From assembly GCA_033807775.1 (NCBI GenBank), contig JAWVWS010001085.1, forward strand, positions 1 to 64,000: 64,000 nt of DNA. The letters are read 5' to 3'. A model generated the notes under the pieces. It made no database searches. It saw nothing but the letters and a program-made list of their open reading frames with translations, and was not told where the DNA came from. The translations under genes and the position numbers were made by a program. This stretch comes from Saussurea involucrata. Its lineage: Eukaryota; Streptophyta; Magnoliopsida; Asterales; Asteraceae. The stretch's first letter is position 1. Each line of letters starts with the position of its first letter. This document shows, one piece after another, positions 33,973 through 44,505 of this stretch.

Positions 33973-34439
33973 AGAATCAAACGACATTGTTTCTGGTACA
34001 TTTCTCGTTAACTTCATTCTTTCGTGCAGGTTAATTGTTGGTTGTGTCTAAGTCGTTGATTGCTAGTTAGTTATATCAGTTGTGGTTTTGATAAGAAAAT
34101 AAGCAGTTGAATTAAGATCAAGTATTATAGTTGGATAGGAATTTGATGATTATAATGTTACTCAAGAAGACTTGTAAAATTTTCAAGTTGGGGAGCGGGT
34201 AATGTTGAAAGGATATGAGTTTTAATAATGTGAAGAATTGAGTCCCTATTCTTTCGGGATTTTTATTTATGATTAAGTGATTGTAGAAAGATATATTAGA
34301 AAGTGATGAATTAATAAGAAGTGGATATGTCAAAGTGCTTATGTGATTTTAAAACGGAGGAAGTTATGAGGAATAGATATTTCCATTTGTTTGCTTGGTT
34401 TGATTTCGGGGACGAAATCATTTTCAAGTTGGGGAGTAT
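33973..34439 (+). other. Element 3 tail with two polypurine-tract-like sites
   Basis: Non-coding after a short protease stub. CAAGTTGGGGAG occurs twice, near 34181 and 34425. The second, followed by TAT and the LTR's TG, is the working polypurine tract. The first may be a relic of the deletion that removed pol. Confidence 0.6.
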
Positions 34440-36412
34440 TGTAACATCCCGAATTTTCGTTGATTTATTTTGTGAATAATATTAATCATAAGGGTTAAAT
34501 TTGTAATTTGGTTAAAGTAAAGTTAATTGGAGATATTAACTTAAGGGTTTATTATGTCATTTCTTTAAGTAGGAGGTGTGTTTGGGAAATGAGTTATGAC
34601 TCATCTGTTTTAAAATGGGTGAGGTGTCACACAATTAGTCTAAATGACTAATTGTGTGTGTGTTTGTGAGTTGGTTCGGCAACAGAGAGAATAGAGATAA
34701 CGAGAGAGAGAGCGAGAAAGAAGAAGGCAGAAGAAAGAAAAGTTTGATTTTGGAAGAATTGTGGTAAGTAAATCATCAGTTTCTTCTATTAATTTCTTAA
34801 TCTAAGTGGTGTATCAAGCTATAAATCATCTGTTCAGATTTGGATTAAGCTGAGAAGAGTTTTTGTGAAGAACACTGTGTTTAGAAAGCTGATAAGGTGA
34901 GTTTATTCACTCTTATTAAAATTAAGCAATTAAAATTGTTATAGATATGTTATACTTGTGTATAAACTCAGTGGTATGGTTTAATTAAAAATGGTAGGTT
35001 TAATAAGTCAAAATTGTGAACTGAATCAGTAGAGAAGATGATGAACAATACTGCGAAAAGGGATAAAATTCGCAAGCATGGCTTGCGAATTTTGGAGAAA
35101 CTCGCAACAGTGGGTTGCGAGAATTAAGAAATTCGCAGCTTTGGCTTGCGAAAATTGTAGCTTTTCGCTACAGTGGCTTGCGATTTTTGTGGATTTTCAG
35201 TAGCAGTTTTGAGGCTTTTATGTAAAATGCAATTTAATATTTATATGCTATTTGTTATATGATTATAACTCAGATTTTGATACGAAAGCCATGTTATGAA
35301 TAATTGTAAAGGACTTATTTATGAGTCCGATCATGTAGTTTACATTTGAGATGTTGATCCCCGTTGCTAATTGGCAAAGAGGGGATAGTTGAGAAGTCGA
35401 GGTGTCGAGATTAATATTTTTATAGATGTATATGGAATATGTTACGGGATATAGCATATAGTATTGTATATACTTATGATAGAGTGTAATGGATCCATAG
35501 ACACTAGTTTATATGAACACATGGAATTGACGTGAGTAATCGTAATTCCAATGTGTGTATGTTGAATGTGGAATTGACGTGAGTAATCGTAATTCCAGTA
35601 TATATGATAAAGGTGGAATTGATGTGAGTAATCGTAATTCCCATTTATATGAATTAAGGAATTGATGTGAGTAATCATAATTCCTGAGTGTATGTTAAAT
35701 ATGGAATTGATGTGAGTAATCGTAATTCTTATTTCGCATTATTGAGAAATCATGGGATTGATGTGAGTAATCGTAATTTCTGATTTCTAAGGAAGAATAG
35801 AGATTGACATGAGTAATTGTAATCCCTACTTCCTTTCTAATAAATAAGCATGTGTAATTGCGATTTATTAGATAAGAGCATAGATCTAGAATCTGGGATT
35901 TATTCGTAGTTGGCTCTGGTTTGTGATAATATGACTTACTGAAGGTTAGTCATAGTTTTGAGTTTGGGGTAGGTTTCCGTTGTTGAGATTAAGCACGGGT
36001 ACGGTAAGATGGGTGAGAACAGGTTTGATTTATCTGTTGAGATTTTGATTGTTAAATTTTAATTTGATTTGAATATTCTCACTAGGCGAAAGCCTAATGT
36101 TTCAAGTTGAATCTTTTTACCAGGTACAAGCTCCGGGAAATAAGCAGGGATGAGAGACGAGAACTTTTGAAGGAATCAAACTTGGAGATGGCAGAGGATC
36201 TAGTTGTTCTTTTGGATATGTTAGGACAGATAATTAGATAACCTAGTTAATCTGATTATGTTGTATGATCAGATTAATAGGTTATTTGATTTAGACGTTT
36301 GTTGTATATAAAACCTTACTGATGATCCTCTTGTTATATAAGTTTGAAGTTTTATGATCATAACTTGTGGAGTTTTAAAGGTTTAAATTAGCCCTGTTTT
36401 TAGGGTGTTACA
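34440..36412 (+). mobile_element. 3' LTR of element 3
   Basis: 1973 bp, collinear with the 5' LTR without indels that change its length. It ends GTGTTACA at 36412. Confidence 0.92.
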
Positions 36413-37626
36413 AACTTAGCACTCTTCTTGGTTAAGGCGGTCAATGGCGTAGCTATCCGAGAAAAATCTTGGATAAATTTCCGATAGTAGCCCGCTAAAC
36501 CAAGAAAACTCCTAACTTCCGATGGCGACCTTGGTTTCTCCCATTCTCTAATGGCCTCCACCTTGGTTGGATCCACTTTAATGCCTTCCCCCGACACTAG
36601 ATGGCCCAAAAATTGGACTTCTCGAAGCCAGAACTCGCACTTGGAGAACTTTGCATACAATTTATCCCGCCGCAACAAATCTAACACCACCCGAAGATGT
36701 TCTTCATGCTCACTCTGGGATCGAGAGTAGATAAGGATGTCATCTATGAACACTATCACACACTTATCCAACCATGCGCTGCACACACGATTCATTAGAT
36801 CCATGAAGACTGCCGGAGCATTAGTCAAGCCAAAGGGCATGACTAAAAACTCATAGTGGCCATACCTCGTGCGGAACGCTGTCTTCGGCACGTCTTCTTC
36901 CCTTACTTTCAACTGATGATACCCGGATCTTAGATCTATCTTCGAGAAGAAGCTCGCTCCTTGCAACTGGTCAAACAGATCATCGATTCTTGGAAGTGGG
37001 TATCTGTTCTTAATAGTCACCTTGTTAAGCTTACGATAGTCTATGCACATTCGCATAGACCCATCTTTCTTCTTGACGAAAAGCACTGGTGCTCCCCAGG
37101 GTGAGGAACTAGGGCGTATAAACCCCTTATCCAACAGCTCCTGAAGTTGCGTCATCAGTTCCTTCATTTCCGCCGGTGCTAACCGATACGGCGCACGCGC
37201 TATTGGGGCCGCACCCGACATCAATTCGATCCTGAATTCAACTTGGCGATCCGGGGGTAAACCTATCAGGTCATCAAGAAACACCTCCGGAAATTCTCTC
37301 ACCATTGAAACATCTTCTAGTCTCTTCTTCTCTTTCTTAGCGTCTAACACATACGCCAAGAACCCCTGACACCTTTTCTCTAGACAATGTCTCGCTTTCA
37401 TTACTGAAATAAGACAAGACTTACGCTCTCGTCTATCACCATAGATTACCACTTCCGAAGAGTCAGGCAAAGTCATACGGATCATTTTCTTATTACACAC
37501 AATGCTAGCATTATTACTAGCCAACCAATCCATCCCTACTACAATATCAAACTCTCCCATTCCCACGGGGTACAACCGCAATGGGAAAGAGTGACCCTCA
37601 ACCTCTATATTACATCCAACATACAC
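36413..37626 (-). pseudogene. Element 2 protease end and reverse transcriptase
   Basis: The minus strand carries the aspartic-protease tail (FDIVVGMDWLASNNASIVC) and then RT with all main blocks: LLDKGFIRPSSSPWGAPVLFVKKKDG, MCIDYRKLNKVT, SKIDLRSGYHQ, MPFGLTNAPAVF, the catalytic VFIDDILIYS, FLGHLVS and FLGLAGYYRKFI. It follows an in-frame TAA at 37627-37629 and is cut at 36412 by element 3. Confidence 0.92.
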
Positions 37627-39243
37627 TTATCTAACCAAAACCCGCCTATCGTCAGCAATCTCTACTTTAAATCCACACCCCAACCGTTTAGGCTTAACAC
37701 CCAATCGGCGGGCAAAGTCTGGCGATACAAATGAACGATTTGCACCCGAATCAAACAACACTTTGGCAAGAACAGAATTTACAAGAAAGGTACCTGTTAC
37801 AACATCAGGTATCTCCACCGCCTCATCAGCAGTCATTCGAAAGGCCCTTGCCCTGGTCTGAGCTGGTTCCACTTTTCTTTCTCCTCCTCTCCCTCCTTGT
37901 TTACCACCAAAACCACCCGGATCCCCTCTCTTCAGCTGAGGGCAATCCGGCCTCAGTTGCTCCACTGATCCACACTGATAACATGCTCGGGGGTTCCGAC
38001 AGTCACGTGGCATATGCCCCAACTTCCCGCACTTGAAAGACCCCTCAGGTTCAGCACATTCTCCACGGTGAACTCGATTACATTTCTCGCACGGTCTTTC
38101 TCCAAATTTCGACCCTCCTCGAAACTCCGGCTTAAACACTTTAGCCCGTTTCGAGTCACGTGTTGGGACTTCCCACTTTCTCTTTTCTTTACCCTTTTCT
38201 ATATCTTGACGGTTCTTTTCCTTTTCGACCAATTCCGCTGCATTGATGGCTGCCTGAAAAGTAGTTGGGTTTCTAGCCGTAACCAGTTCTCGCACACTAC
38301 CTTTCAACCTGAAAATGTACCTCTCCACTCGGCGCTCTTCATTCGGTACATATAGCTCGGCAAATCTCGCCTTCTCCATAAACTTTGTGGTATATTCCCT
38401 CACCGACATCCCACCTTGTTCCAAGCCCAAGAACTCTTCCTCCAATCGTTTCACTGCCGCCAGAGGGCAAAACGATGCTTTAAATTTTGAGACAAATGTC
38501 TCCCACGTCATACTCTTTGCAATCTTTGACCCTTCTCATGCGGTCTCCGCATCCCACCAGAACACTGCTTCCGACTTAAGCATGGACAGAGCATACATCA
38601 CCCTATCGCTATCGGCACACTTACAGGTGTCGAACGCTAGTTCCATTTCTCTGATCCATTTCATTGCCAACACATGATCGCATTCTACCTTGAAAGTGGG
38701 TAGCTTATAAGAAGCGAATGCCTTGTAGCTACAACCTCCACTCAGCACCCGATCATTTACTGCCAACGGATTGGACTGAACAAGACTTCCCGAAGCAGAA
38801 CCATGCGAGCTAGTCGCCCCTTCTTTACTACCACTTGGCTCTTTACTCCCCGATGCCGACCCGTCTTGCTTTGCCAACAATGCTTTCAATGTATCCTGGA
38901 CTTCACCCAAAGCAGTGGCGAAGTTTTCTTGAGTCACAAAAGCTTGGGTACGACCACGCCCACGACTTCCGCCCCGACTCGCTCCCCGTCTGGACGCGGA
39001 GCTCTCCTGTTGAGACGCTTCTGGTTCTTGCGGAATTCCTGCACTCCTTGTTCCTCGAGTAACACGAGCCCTTACTACAGCTCCTTCTGTATTCTCATTC
39101 ACTTGGGTAGCCGCACGCCGGGGTACCGCTCCCCGTCCTCTTCCTCGGCCTCTACCACGGGTAGCTGCCGGCACAGGTGGTGCTTCCATCTCGATTTCCT
39201 CATCAACAGGTTCTGATGCACCCCTCATGGATCTCCTCAACAT
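37627..39243 (-). pseudogene. Element 2 gag and protease start, two nonsense codons
   Basis: ATG at 39243 (MLRRSMRGASEP) lies 9 nt after an acceptor. An Arg/Gly-rich stretch (RGRGRGRG) is followed by gag core (FKVECDHVLAMKWIREMELAFDTC, LKSEAVFWWDAE), a TGA at 38536-38538, then MTWETFVSKFKASFCPL, REYTTKFMEKARF, zinc-knuckle region CYQCGSVEQLRPDC (its His is lost) and the protease active site LFDSGANRSF. The frame is otherwise continuous to the TAA at 37627. Comparison with element 1 shows both stops replace sense codons. Confidence 0.9.
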
Positions 39244-39252
39244 GATTACTGA

Positions 39253-39754
39253 CTGACAAGGAAAACACACAAAGAATATTAAATCTACTGGTCCAAATTA
39301 ATAAGGCAATTAAGCACATACATGCACCTGTAAGTTCGTAATTACACTGGCCAGGTGTAATCGCCAACTTACCTTACATGACAGTTCTCACTACCCTATC
39401 AATCATTCTACCCAGTCTCACTAAGGTCCTCCAAATTCTCAGTTGTACTACTTAACTTCTACAGTTTAAGTTTAGGCCCATCCGGTCACCTAAATCTCTT
39501 CAACTAAGGCTCTGATACCAACTGTAACAACCCAAACCAAAAATGGACAAACATGCCATTCAAAGATAAATAACATCTGCCAAGCCTGGCTACACCAAAG
39601 TTTAATAATATTCAACGAGGGTTTATGCGGAAAATAACCCTATTACAGCTGAGAATAATTCTAAGTTGCTAAAAATGGAGGTCTTCTACACCTAAGATGC
39701 AAGCTCCCGCTCACACCTTTCCTTTCCCTTTGCCCGAGCCTTCCACCTGATTAC
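39253..39754 (-). other. Predicted 5' leader intron, element 2
   Basis: On the minus strand donor TTTCAG|GTAATC (intron from 39754) and acceptor TTTTCCTTGTCAG| (to 39253) enclose the LTR end at 39523 and the PBS. The gag ATG follows 9 nt after. Upstream is the stem TAGACC/GGTCTA (39786-39801). Confidence 0.5.
39508..39520 (-). other. Primer-binding site, element 2
   Basis: The minus strand reads TGGTATCAGAGCC, 2 bp inside the LTR at 39523. Confidence 0.9.
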
Positions 39755-41189
39755 CTGAAAGGTTTTTAGTTTTGAAAGCGAGGGTTAGACCATAGGGTCT
39801 AGCGAGTTCCCTCAAAAGCAAAATATACCGTTCATATAAAAGCTTTCAGTAAAAGTATTTAGATGGATTCGTTATAAACACACATTTATGGCCAGCACAC
39901 TATGACAAGCTAATGGCACACACTATGGTCACACACACCGTGACAGTAAAAAGGGCACACACCGCCCATATATGAAACACATTCATATATCCACACATAT
40001 GGGACACACCCCCATCTCACACATTTGCCATAGCTCGTCCACACATAGATAGATTTCATCCGCACAATTAAACCACACTTTTCGTTTATGAGAAATTTAT
40101 AATATGAACACTTATCATAAATCATACATAAGGTTCCACACTTTAAGGATTTAGATCAGAAAAAAACTCACCTGTCGTCCCGCTTAATCCTCTCACTAGA
40201 TCAGCTTCCCTTCCACTGCACCTATAAGGGTACATACTACCACGATAAGCCACTTGGTGAAATTACCCCTCAACAGCCTGCACTACTAAGTCACACTACA
40301 CTTTCCGGACGCTGTATCCGGATAGTTAAAACTACCCGGACAACTCAAACAGTCCGGACACACTACCCGGACAACTCAAACAATCCGGACACACTACCCG
40401 AACAACTCAAACAGTCCGGACACACTACCCGGACAACTCAAACAGTCCGGACACACTACCCGGACAACTCAAACAGTCCGGACACACTACCCGGACAACT
40501 CAAACAGTCCGGACACACTACCCGGACAACTCAAACAGTCCGGACACACTACCCGGATAACTCAAACAGTCCAGACACACTACCCGGACAACTCAAATAG
40601 TCCGGACACACTACCCGGTCACGACTATCATCCGGACACCACCAATCGTCCGGACACTACCCTGACATGAGGGTTTCTGGACGCGACGAGAAAACCCTAA
40701 AACGCAGGAAATCACATTTTCTCATGTCCTAATTCCCTCAACACTTCCAGATTAGCAATATGGTTCGATAGCTACACAATATCTCACAATACAACACCCC
40801 TTAATCGGATTTAAATGGGAATCACAATAAACCCACAAAATAATGTTTCTTCTCCAAGTTTTCACAAAACACACCAACTTAAAAAGGGAATAGGACTTAT
40901 ATTACCTGGATGATTGATGATTCCGAAATCCTCCCCAAATTCCAGTTGAAATCGCTGCTTCTTCTTCCTCAAATGCCAAATCCCTTCCTTGTTCTTTCTC
41001 CCAGCCACACACACAACACACACTAGAAATGCCAAAAATGGGAAAATAGGGTTTCCTTTCCTTATTATATACTTCCTCAAAAGAACACAAAACTTAAAAA
41101 TCTTCACACTTGGACCACATAACTCTTAAATTTCGTAAATCCAACCCAAACTTCCAAATTACCGACTAATTTAGATCCCGGTTGTTACA
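39523..41189 (-). mobile_element. 5' LTR of element 2
   Basis: A 1667-bp copy that includes the hairpin/donor block (39751-39813) and the longer CCGGACA array (40310-40640). Its end abuts the right GGTGC target copy. Confidence 0.92.
40310..40640. repeat. CCGGACA repeat, long allele
   Basis: About ten ~31-bp units pairing GTCCGGACACACTACC with CGGACAACTCAAACA. Copy number differs from the partner LTR (27640-27860). Confidence 0.85.
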
Positions 41190-41194
41190 GGTGC

Positions 41195-43047
41195 TAAGGA
41201 ATCAGGAGGAAAAAGCCCTAAGAAACGAACCGGTTACCCGCAGAAGGGGTCGCGGAAGGGGTCGTGGAGGAGGTCGCGAACGGGGTTTGGGAAGGACAAC
41301 GAGTATGGAAATTCCCATCAATCAGGAAGACTTCGTTCAGGAAAGTTCAGCTACCGTAAGAAGAGGGGGTTCGACAAGGGGACGTGGTCGAGGCCGTGGA
41401 TCTACTTACGTCACTCGAGAGAATCTGGTCGCCGAGCTTGGTAAAATTCAGGAGACCTTACAAGCCCTTCTCACTAAGCAGAACAAGTCAGCCTCAGGAA
41501 GCAAAGAGGCAAGTGAGAATAAAGAAAGCGTGGAACTGTCAAGCCCGGTAGAAACTGGTACTGGGAGCCACTCGAAGGAAATCTCGTTGGTGGTGAATGA
41601 GTTAGCAGCTAAGGGATGCAGTTACAAGGCCTTTGCCTCATGCAAGCCCCCTACTTTTAAGGGCGAGTGTGACTCGGTTTTGGCAATGAGGTGGGTGAAA
41701 GAGATGGAATTGGTGTTCGTTATATGTAAATGTGCCGATGGGGATAGGGTGATGTATGCGTTATCCATGTTGAAGTCTGAAGCTGTGTACTGGTGGGATG
41801 CCGAAACGGGAGGAAAGGGGTCAGCAATGGCCAAGGGAATGTCGTGGGAAATGTTTGTAGGCAGGTTCAAAGCCCAGTTCTGTCCACTCGCGGTAGTGAA
41901 AAGGTTGGAAGAGGAGTTCTTGGGTTTGGAGCAAGGGAGTTTGACAGTGCGAGAGTATACTACCAAGTTCATCAAGAAGTCTCGCTTCACGGACTTGTAT
42001 GTGCCAGCGGAGGAACGACGTGTGGAACATTTCATTCGCGGGTTAAAAAGTAACATCCGAGAGTTAGTTCTGACAAGGAACCCCACTACTTTCCAGGCAA
42101 CCATTAATGCGGCTGAGATGATCGAGAAGGAAAAGGTTCGTCAGATGACTGAAAAGAGTGGTGATAAACGCAAATGGGATGGGCCGAGTAATGACTCAAG
42201 AAGAGGGAAAGTGTTCAGACTAGAGAACCGTACTAGTAAGGATCCAACCAGTAAACCGTGCAGTAAGTGTAACAGGATACGTCGGGGAGAGTGCATGGCA
42301 GGCTCAAACTCATGCTACCGGTGTGGTTTGCCCGGTCACATGTCAAGGGACTGCCCCAAAGGGAAATCATGTTTCCAGTGTGGAGCTACTGGGCACAATC
42401 GGTATGAATGTCCACAGTTGAAAAAGGGTGGATCAACTCAGTCTAGGGATCGTCAGGGTGGAAGAGGCAATGATAAGGGAGCAGAACCGGCGCGTCCAAA
42501 GGGACGTGCGTTCCGCATGACTGCGGAGGAAGCAGAGGAAGTACCCGATGTGGTGGCAGGTACATTTCTGGTGAACTCTCTATGTGCCAAGGTGTTGTTT
42601 GATTCAGGAGCAAATCGCTCTTTTGTATCTCATGCTTTTATGAAATGTTTGGGGGTGAGGCCTAGACATTTGGAGAGAGCTCTAGAGGTGGAAACTGCAA
42701 ATGACAATTGGGTGTACGTTAAGGAAGTGGTAGATGAATGTGTCATAGATATAGAAGGGAGGTTAGTGCCTATGAAGTTATACCTTATGGCAATGGGAGA
42801 GTTTGATGTAGTGTTGGGTATGGACTGGTTAGCCGCAAATGATGCGAATATCGTTTGCAACAAAAAGCTGATAAGGATTCAGCCACCTGATGGGGATTCC
42901 ATAGTGATTTACGGGGACCGTCGAGATAGAAAGAGTAGCCATATCTCTATGATTAGGGCTACTAAGTGTCTGAGGAAAGGGTGTCAAGGATTCTTGGCGT
43001 GCGTGTTGGACGCTAAGAAAGAGAAGCGTGGGGTGGGTGGTGTGTGA
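41195..43047 (+). pseudogene. Element 1 gag and protease
   Basis: Continues in frame from 26849, giving ~631 aa up to a TGA at 43045-43047. It shows an Arg/Gly-rich N-terminal stretch (RRRGRGRGRGGGRERG), gag core (FKGECDSVLAMRWVKEMELVF, KSEAVYWWDAE, VREYTTKFIKK), two CCHC knuckles (CYRCGLPGHMSRDC, CFQCGATGHNRYEC) and aspartic protease (GTFLVNSLCAKVLFDSGANRSF...VLGMDWLAAN). The TGA separates it from RT in the same frame. Element 2 has no stop there, so this is most likely a CGA-to-TGA nonsense change; programmed readthrough is the alternative. Confidence 0.9.
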
Positions 43048-44505
43048 GTGGTAAATGAGTACCCGAAAGTATTTCCGGATGACTTGACAAGCCTACCTCC
43101 GGATCGTCAGATCGAGTTCAGAATTGACTTGATGCCCAGAGCTGCACCTATTGCCCGTGCACCGTTTAGATTGGCGCCGTCCGAGATGAAGGAAATGATG
43201 ACTCAGTTACAGGAGTTGTTAGACAAGGGATTCGTTAGACCGAGTACGTCTCCGTGGGGAGCACCTGTGCTCTTCGTGAAGAAGAAGGACGGTACTATGC
43301 GAATGTGCATAGATTACCGAGAACTCAACAAGGTCACGATCAAGAACAAATATCCGATACCGAGGATCGACGACCTATTCGACCAGTTACAAGGAGCCAG
43401 TTACTTCTCCAAGATAGATCTGAGGTCAGGGTATCATCAACTCAAGGTGAGGGAGGAGGATGTGCCGAAGACTGCATTTCGGACCAGGTATGGACACTAC
43501 GAATTTCTGGTGATGCCGTTCGGGCTAACTAACGCCCCAACAACATTCATGGACCTGATGAATAGGGTGTGCCAACCTTATTTAGATCAATTCGTGATAG
43601 TGTTCATAGACGACATACTGATATTCGCAAAGTCGGAAGCAGAGCACGAAAGCCACCTTCGTACAATCCTCGAGCGATTGAAGCAAGAGAAGTTGTATGC
43701 GAAGTTTTCCAAGTGCGAGTTTTGGCTGAGGGAGGTGCAGTTTCTCGGACACGTGGTGTCTGAGAAGGGAATCATGGTTGACCCGGCCAAGATTGAAGCC
43801 ATCCAAGATTGGGAACAGCCTAAGAATCCGTCAGAAGTTCGTAGTTTCCTTGGACTCGCGGGGTACTACCGAAAGTTCATCAAGGATTTCTCGCGTATTG
43901 CCACGCCACTGACTTCTTTAACCAAGAAGAATGTCAAATTCACCTGGTTGGAGAAGCAAGAAGAAGCCTTTCAGAAGCTAAAGGAGATGCTGAGCAGTGC
44001 TCCGGTGTTGTCGTTACCGGACGGTTCTGATGACTTCGTGGTGTTCAGTGACGCGTCGAAGCTCGGCTTGGGATGCGTACTCATGCAACGAGGTAAGGTG
44101 ATCGCTTATGCCTCTCGACAGTTGAAGGATCACGAGGTCCGATATCCCACGCATGATTTAGAATTGGCGGCGGTAGTTTTTGCCTTGAAGATTTGGTGGC
44201 ACTACCTGTACGGGACGAAGTGCCAGATCTTTACGGACCACAAGAGTCTATGTTATCTCTTTGACCAAAAAGAGTTGAATATGCGCCAAAGAAGATGGAT
44301 CGAATTCTTGACGGACTACGACTGTAAGATTGAATATCACCCGGGTAAGGCAAACGTGGTGGCGAACGCTTTGAGCCGTAAGGAACGAAGTGAAACCCCC
44401 AGTGTTGTGGCCATGAGGGTCGTGATGACGTTCAATCTGTTAGAAGAAATAAAGAAATATCAAGTTGAAGCACTCGAAGCTGAAAGTCTAAAGAAGGAAA
44501 GAATG
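43048..44505 (+). pseudogene. Element 1 reverse transcriptase and RNase H
   Basis: Same frame after the TGA. RT blocks are complete: LPPDRQIEFRIDL, KKKDGTMRMCIDYRELNKV, SKIDLRSGYHQLK, MPFGLTNAPTTF, catalytic FIDDILIFA, FLGHVVSE. RNase H follows (FSDASKLGLGCVL, DLELAAVVFALK, TDHKSL), but the last catalytic motif reads VANALSR instead of ADALSR, an Asp-to-Asn change. Homology stops near EERMVG at ~44505, and GLP upstream DNA follows. Integrase is absent. Confidence 0.92.

Larger units (their letters stand above)
30352..36412 (+). mobile_element. Gypsy element 3, gag-only non-autonomous, nested in element 2
   Basis: Two 1973-bp LTRs (30352-32324, 34440-36412) flank only a leader, one gag ORF and a ~470-bp tail. 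The target flanks GACTT and AACTT differ at one base. Protease is reduced to a short out-of-frame stub (NDIVSGTFLVNF) after gag; the active site, RT, RNase H and integrase are absent. It is inserted between the RT and RNase H codons of element 2, in the opposite orientation. Confidence 0.92.
26850..41189 (-). mobile_element. Gypsy element 2 (Tekay/Del-like chromovirus), nested in element 1
   Basis: Complete apart from point mutations and the element 3 insertion. LTRs are 26850-28402 and 39523-41189, both TGTAACAACC...GGTTGTTACA. The 5-bp target duplication GGTGC is perfect (26845-26849 and 41190-41194). PBS is 39508-39520. Polypurine tract CTTTTGAGGGGTGGATAT lies next to 28402. The coding order on minus is gag, protease, RT, RNase H, integrase, chromodomain-like tail. 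It carries four in-frame stops and a frameshift, so it is dead, although its LTRs are close in sequence. Confidence 0.92.
24792..44505 (+). mobile_element. Gypsy element 1 (Tekay-like), 3'-truncated, host of elements 2 and 3
   Basis: Parts in order: 5' LTR (~24792-26516), PBS (26519-26531), first 43 bp of gag (26807-26849), element 2 insertion, rest of gag-protease (41195-43047), and RT-RNase H (43048-44505). Integrase and 3' LTR are missing. At ~44505 the polyprotein stops matching and GLP distal upstream sequence follows, so a deletion removed the 3' part. The left boundary is where GLP homology ends; the LTR start is not certain. Confidence 0.8.

Noticed and set aside
37731..38677. Plus-strand frames opposite element 2 gag
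   Set aside because: Antisense to well-supported gag/protease coding sequence with no family match of their own.
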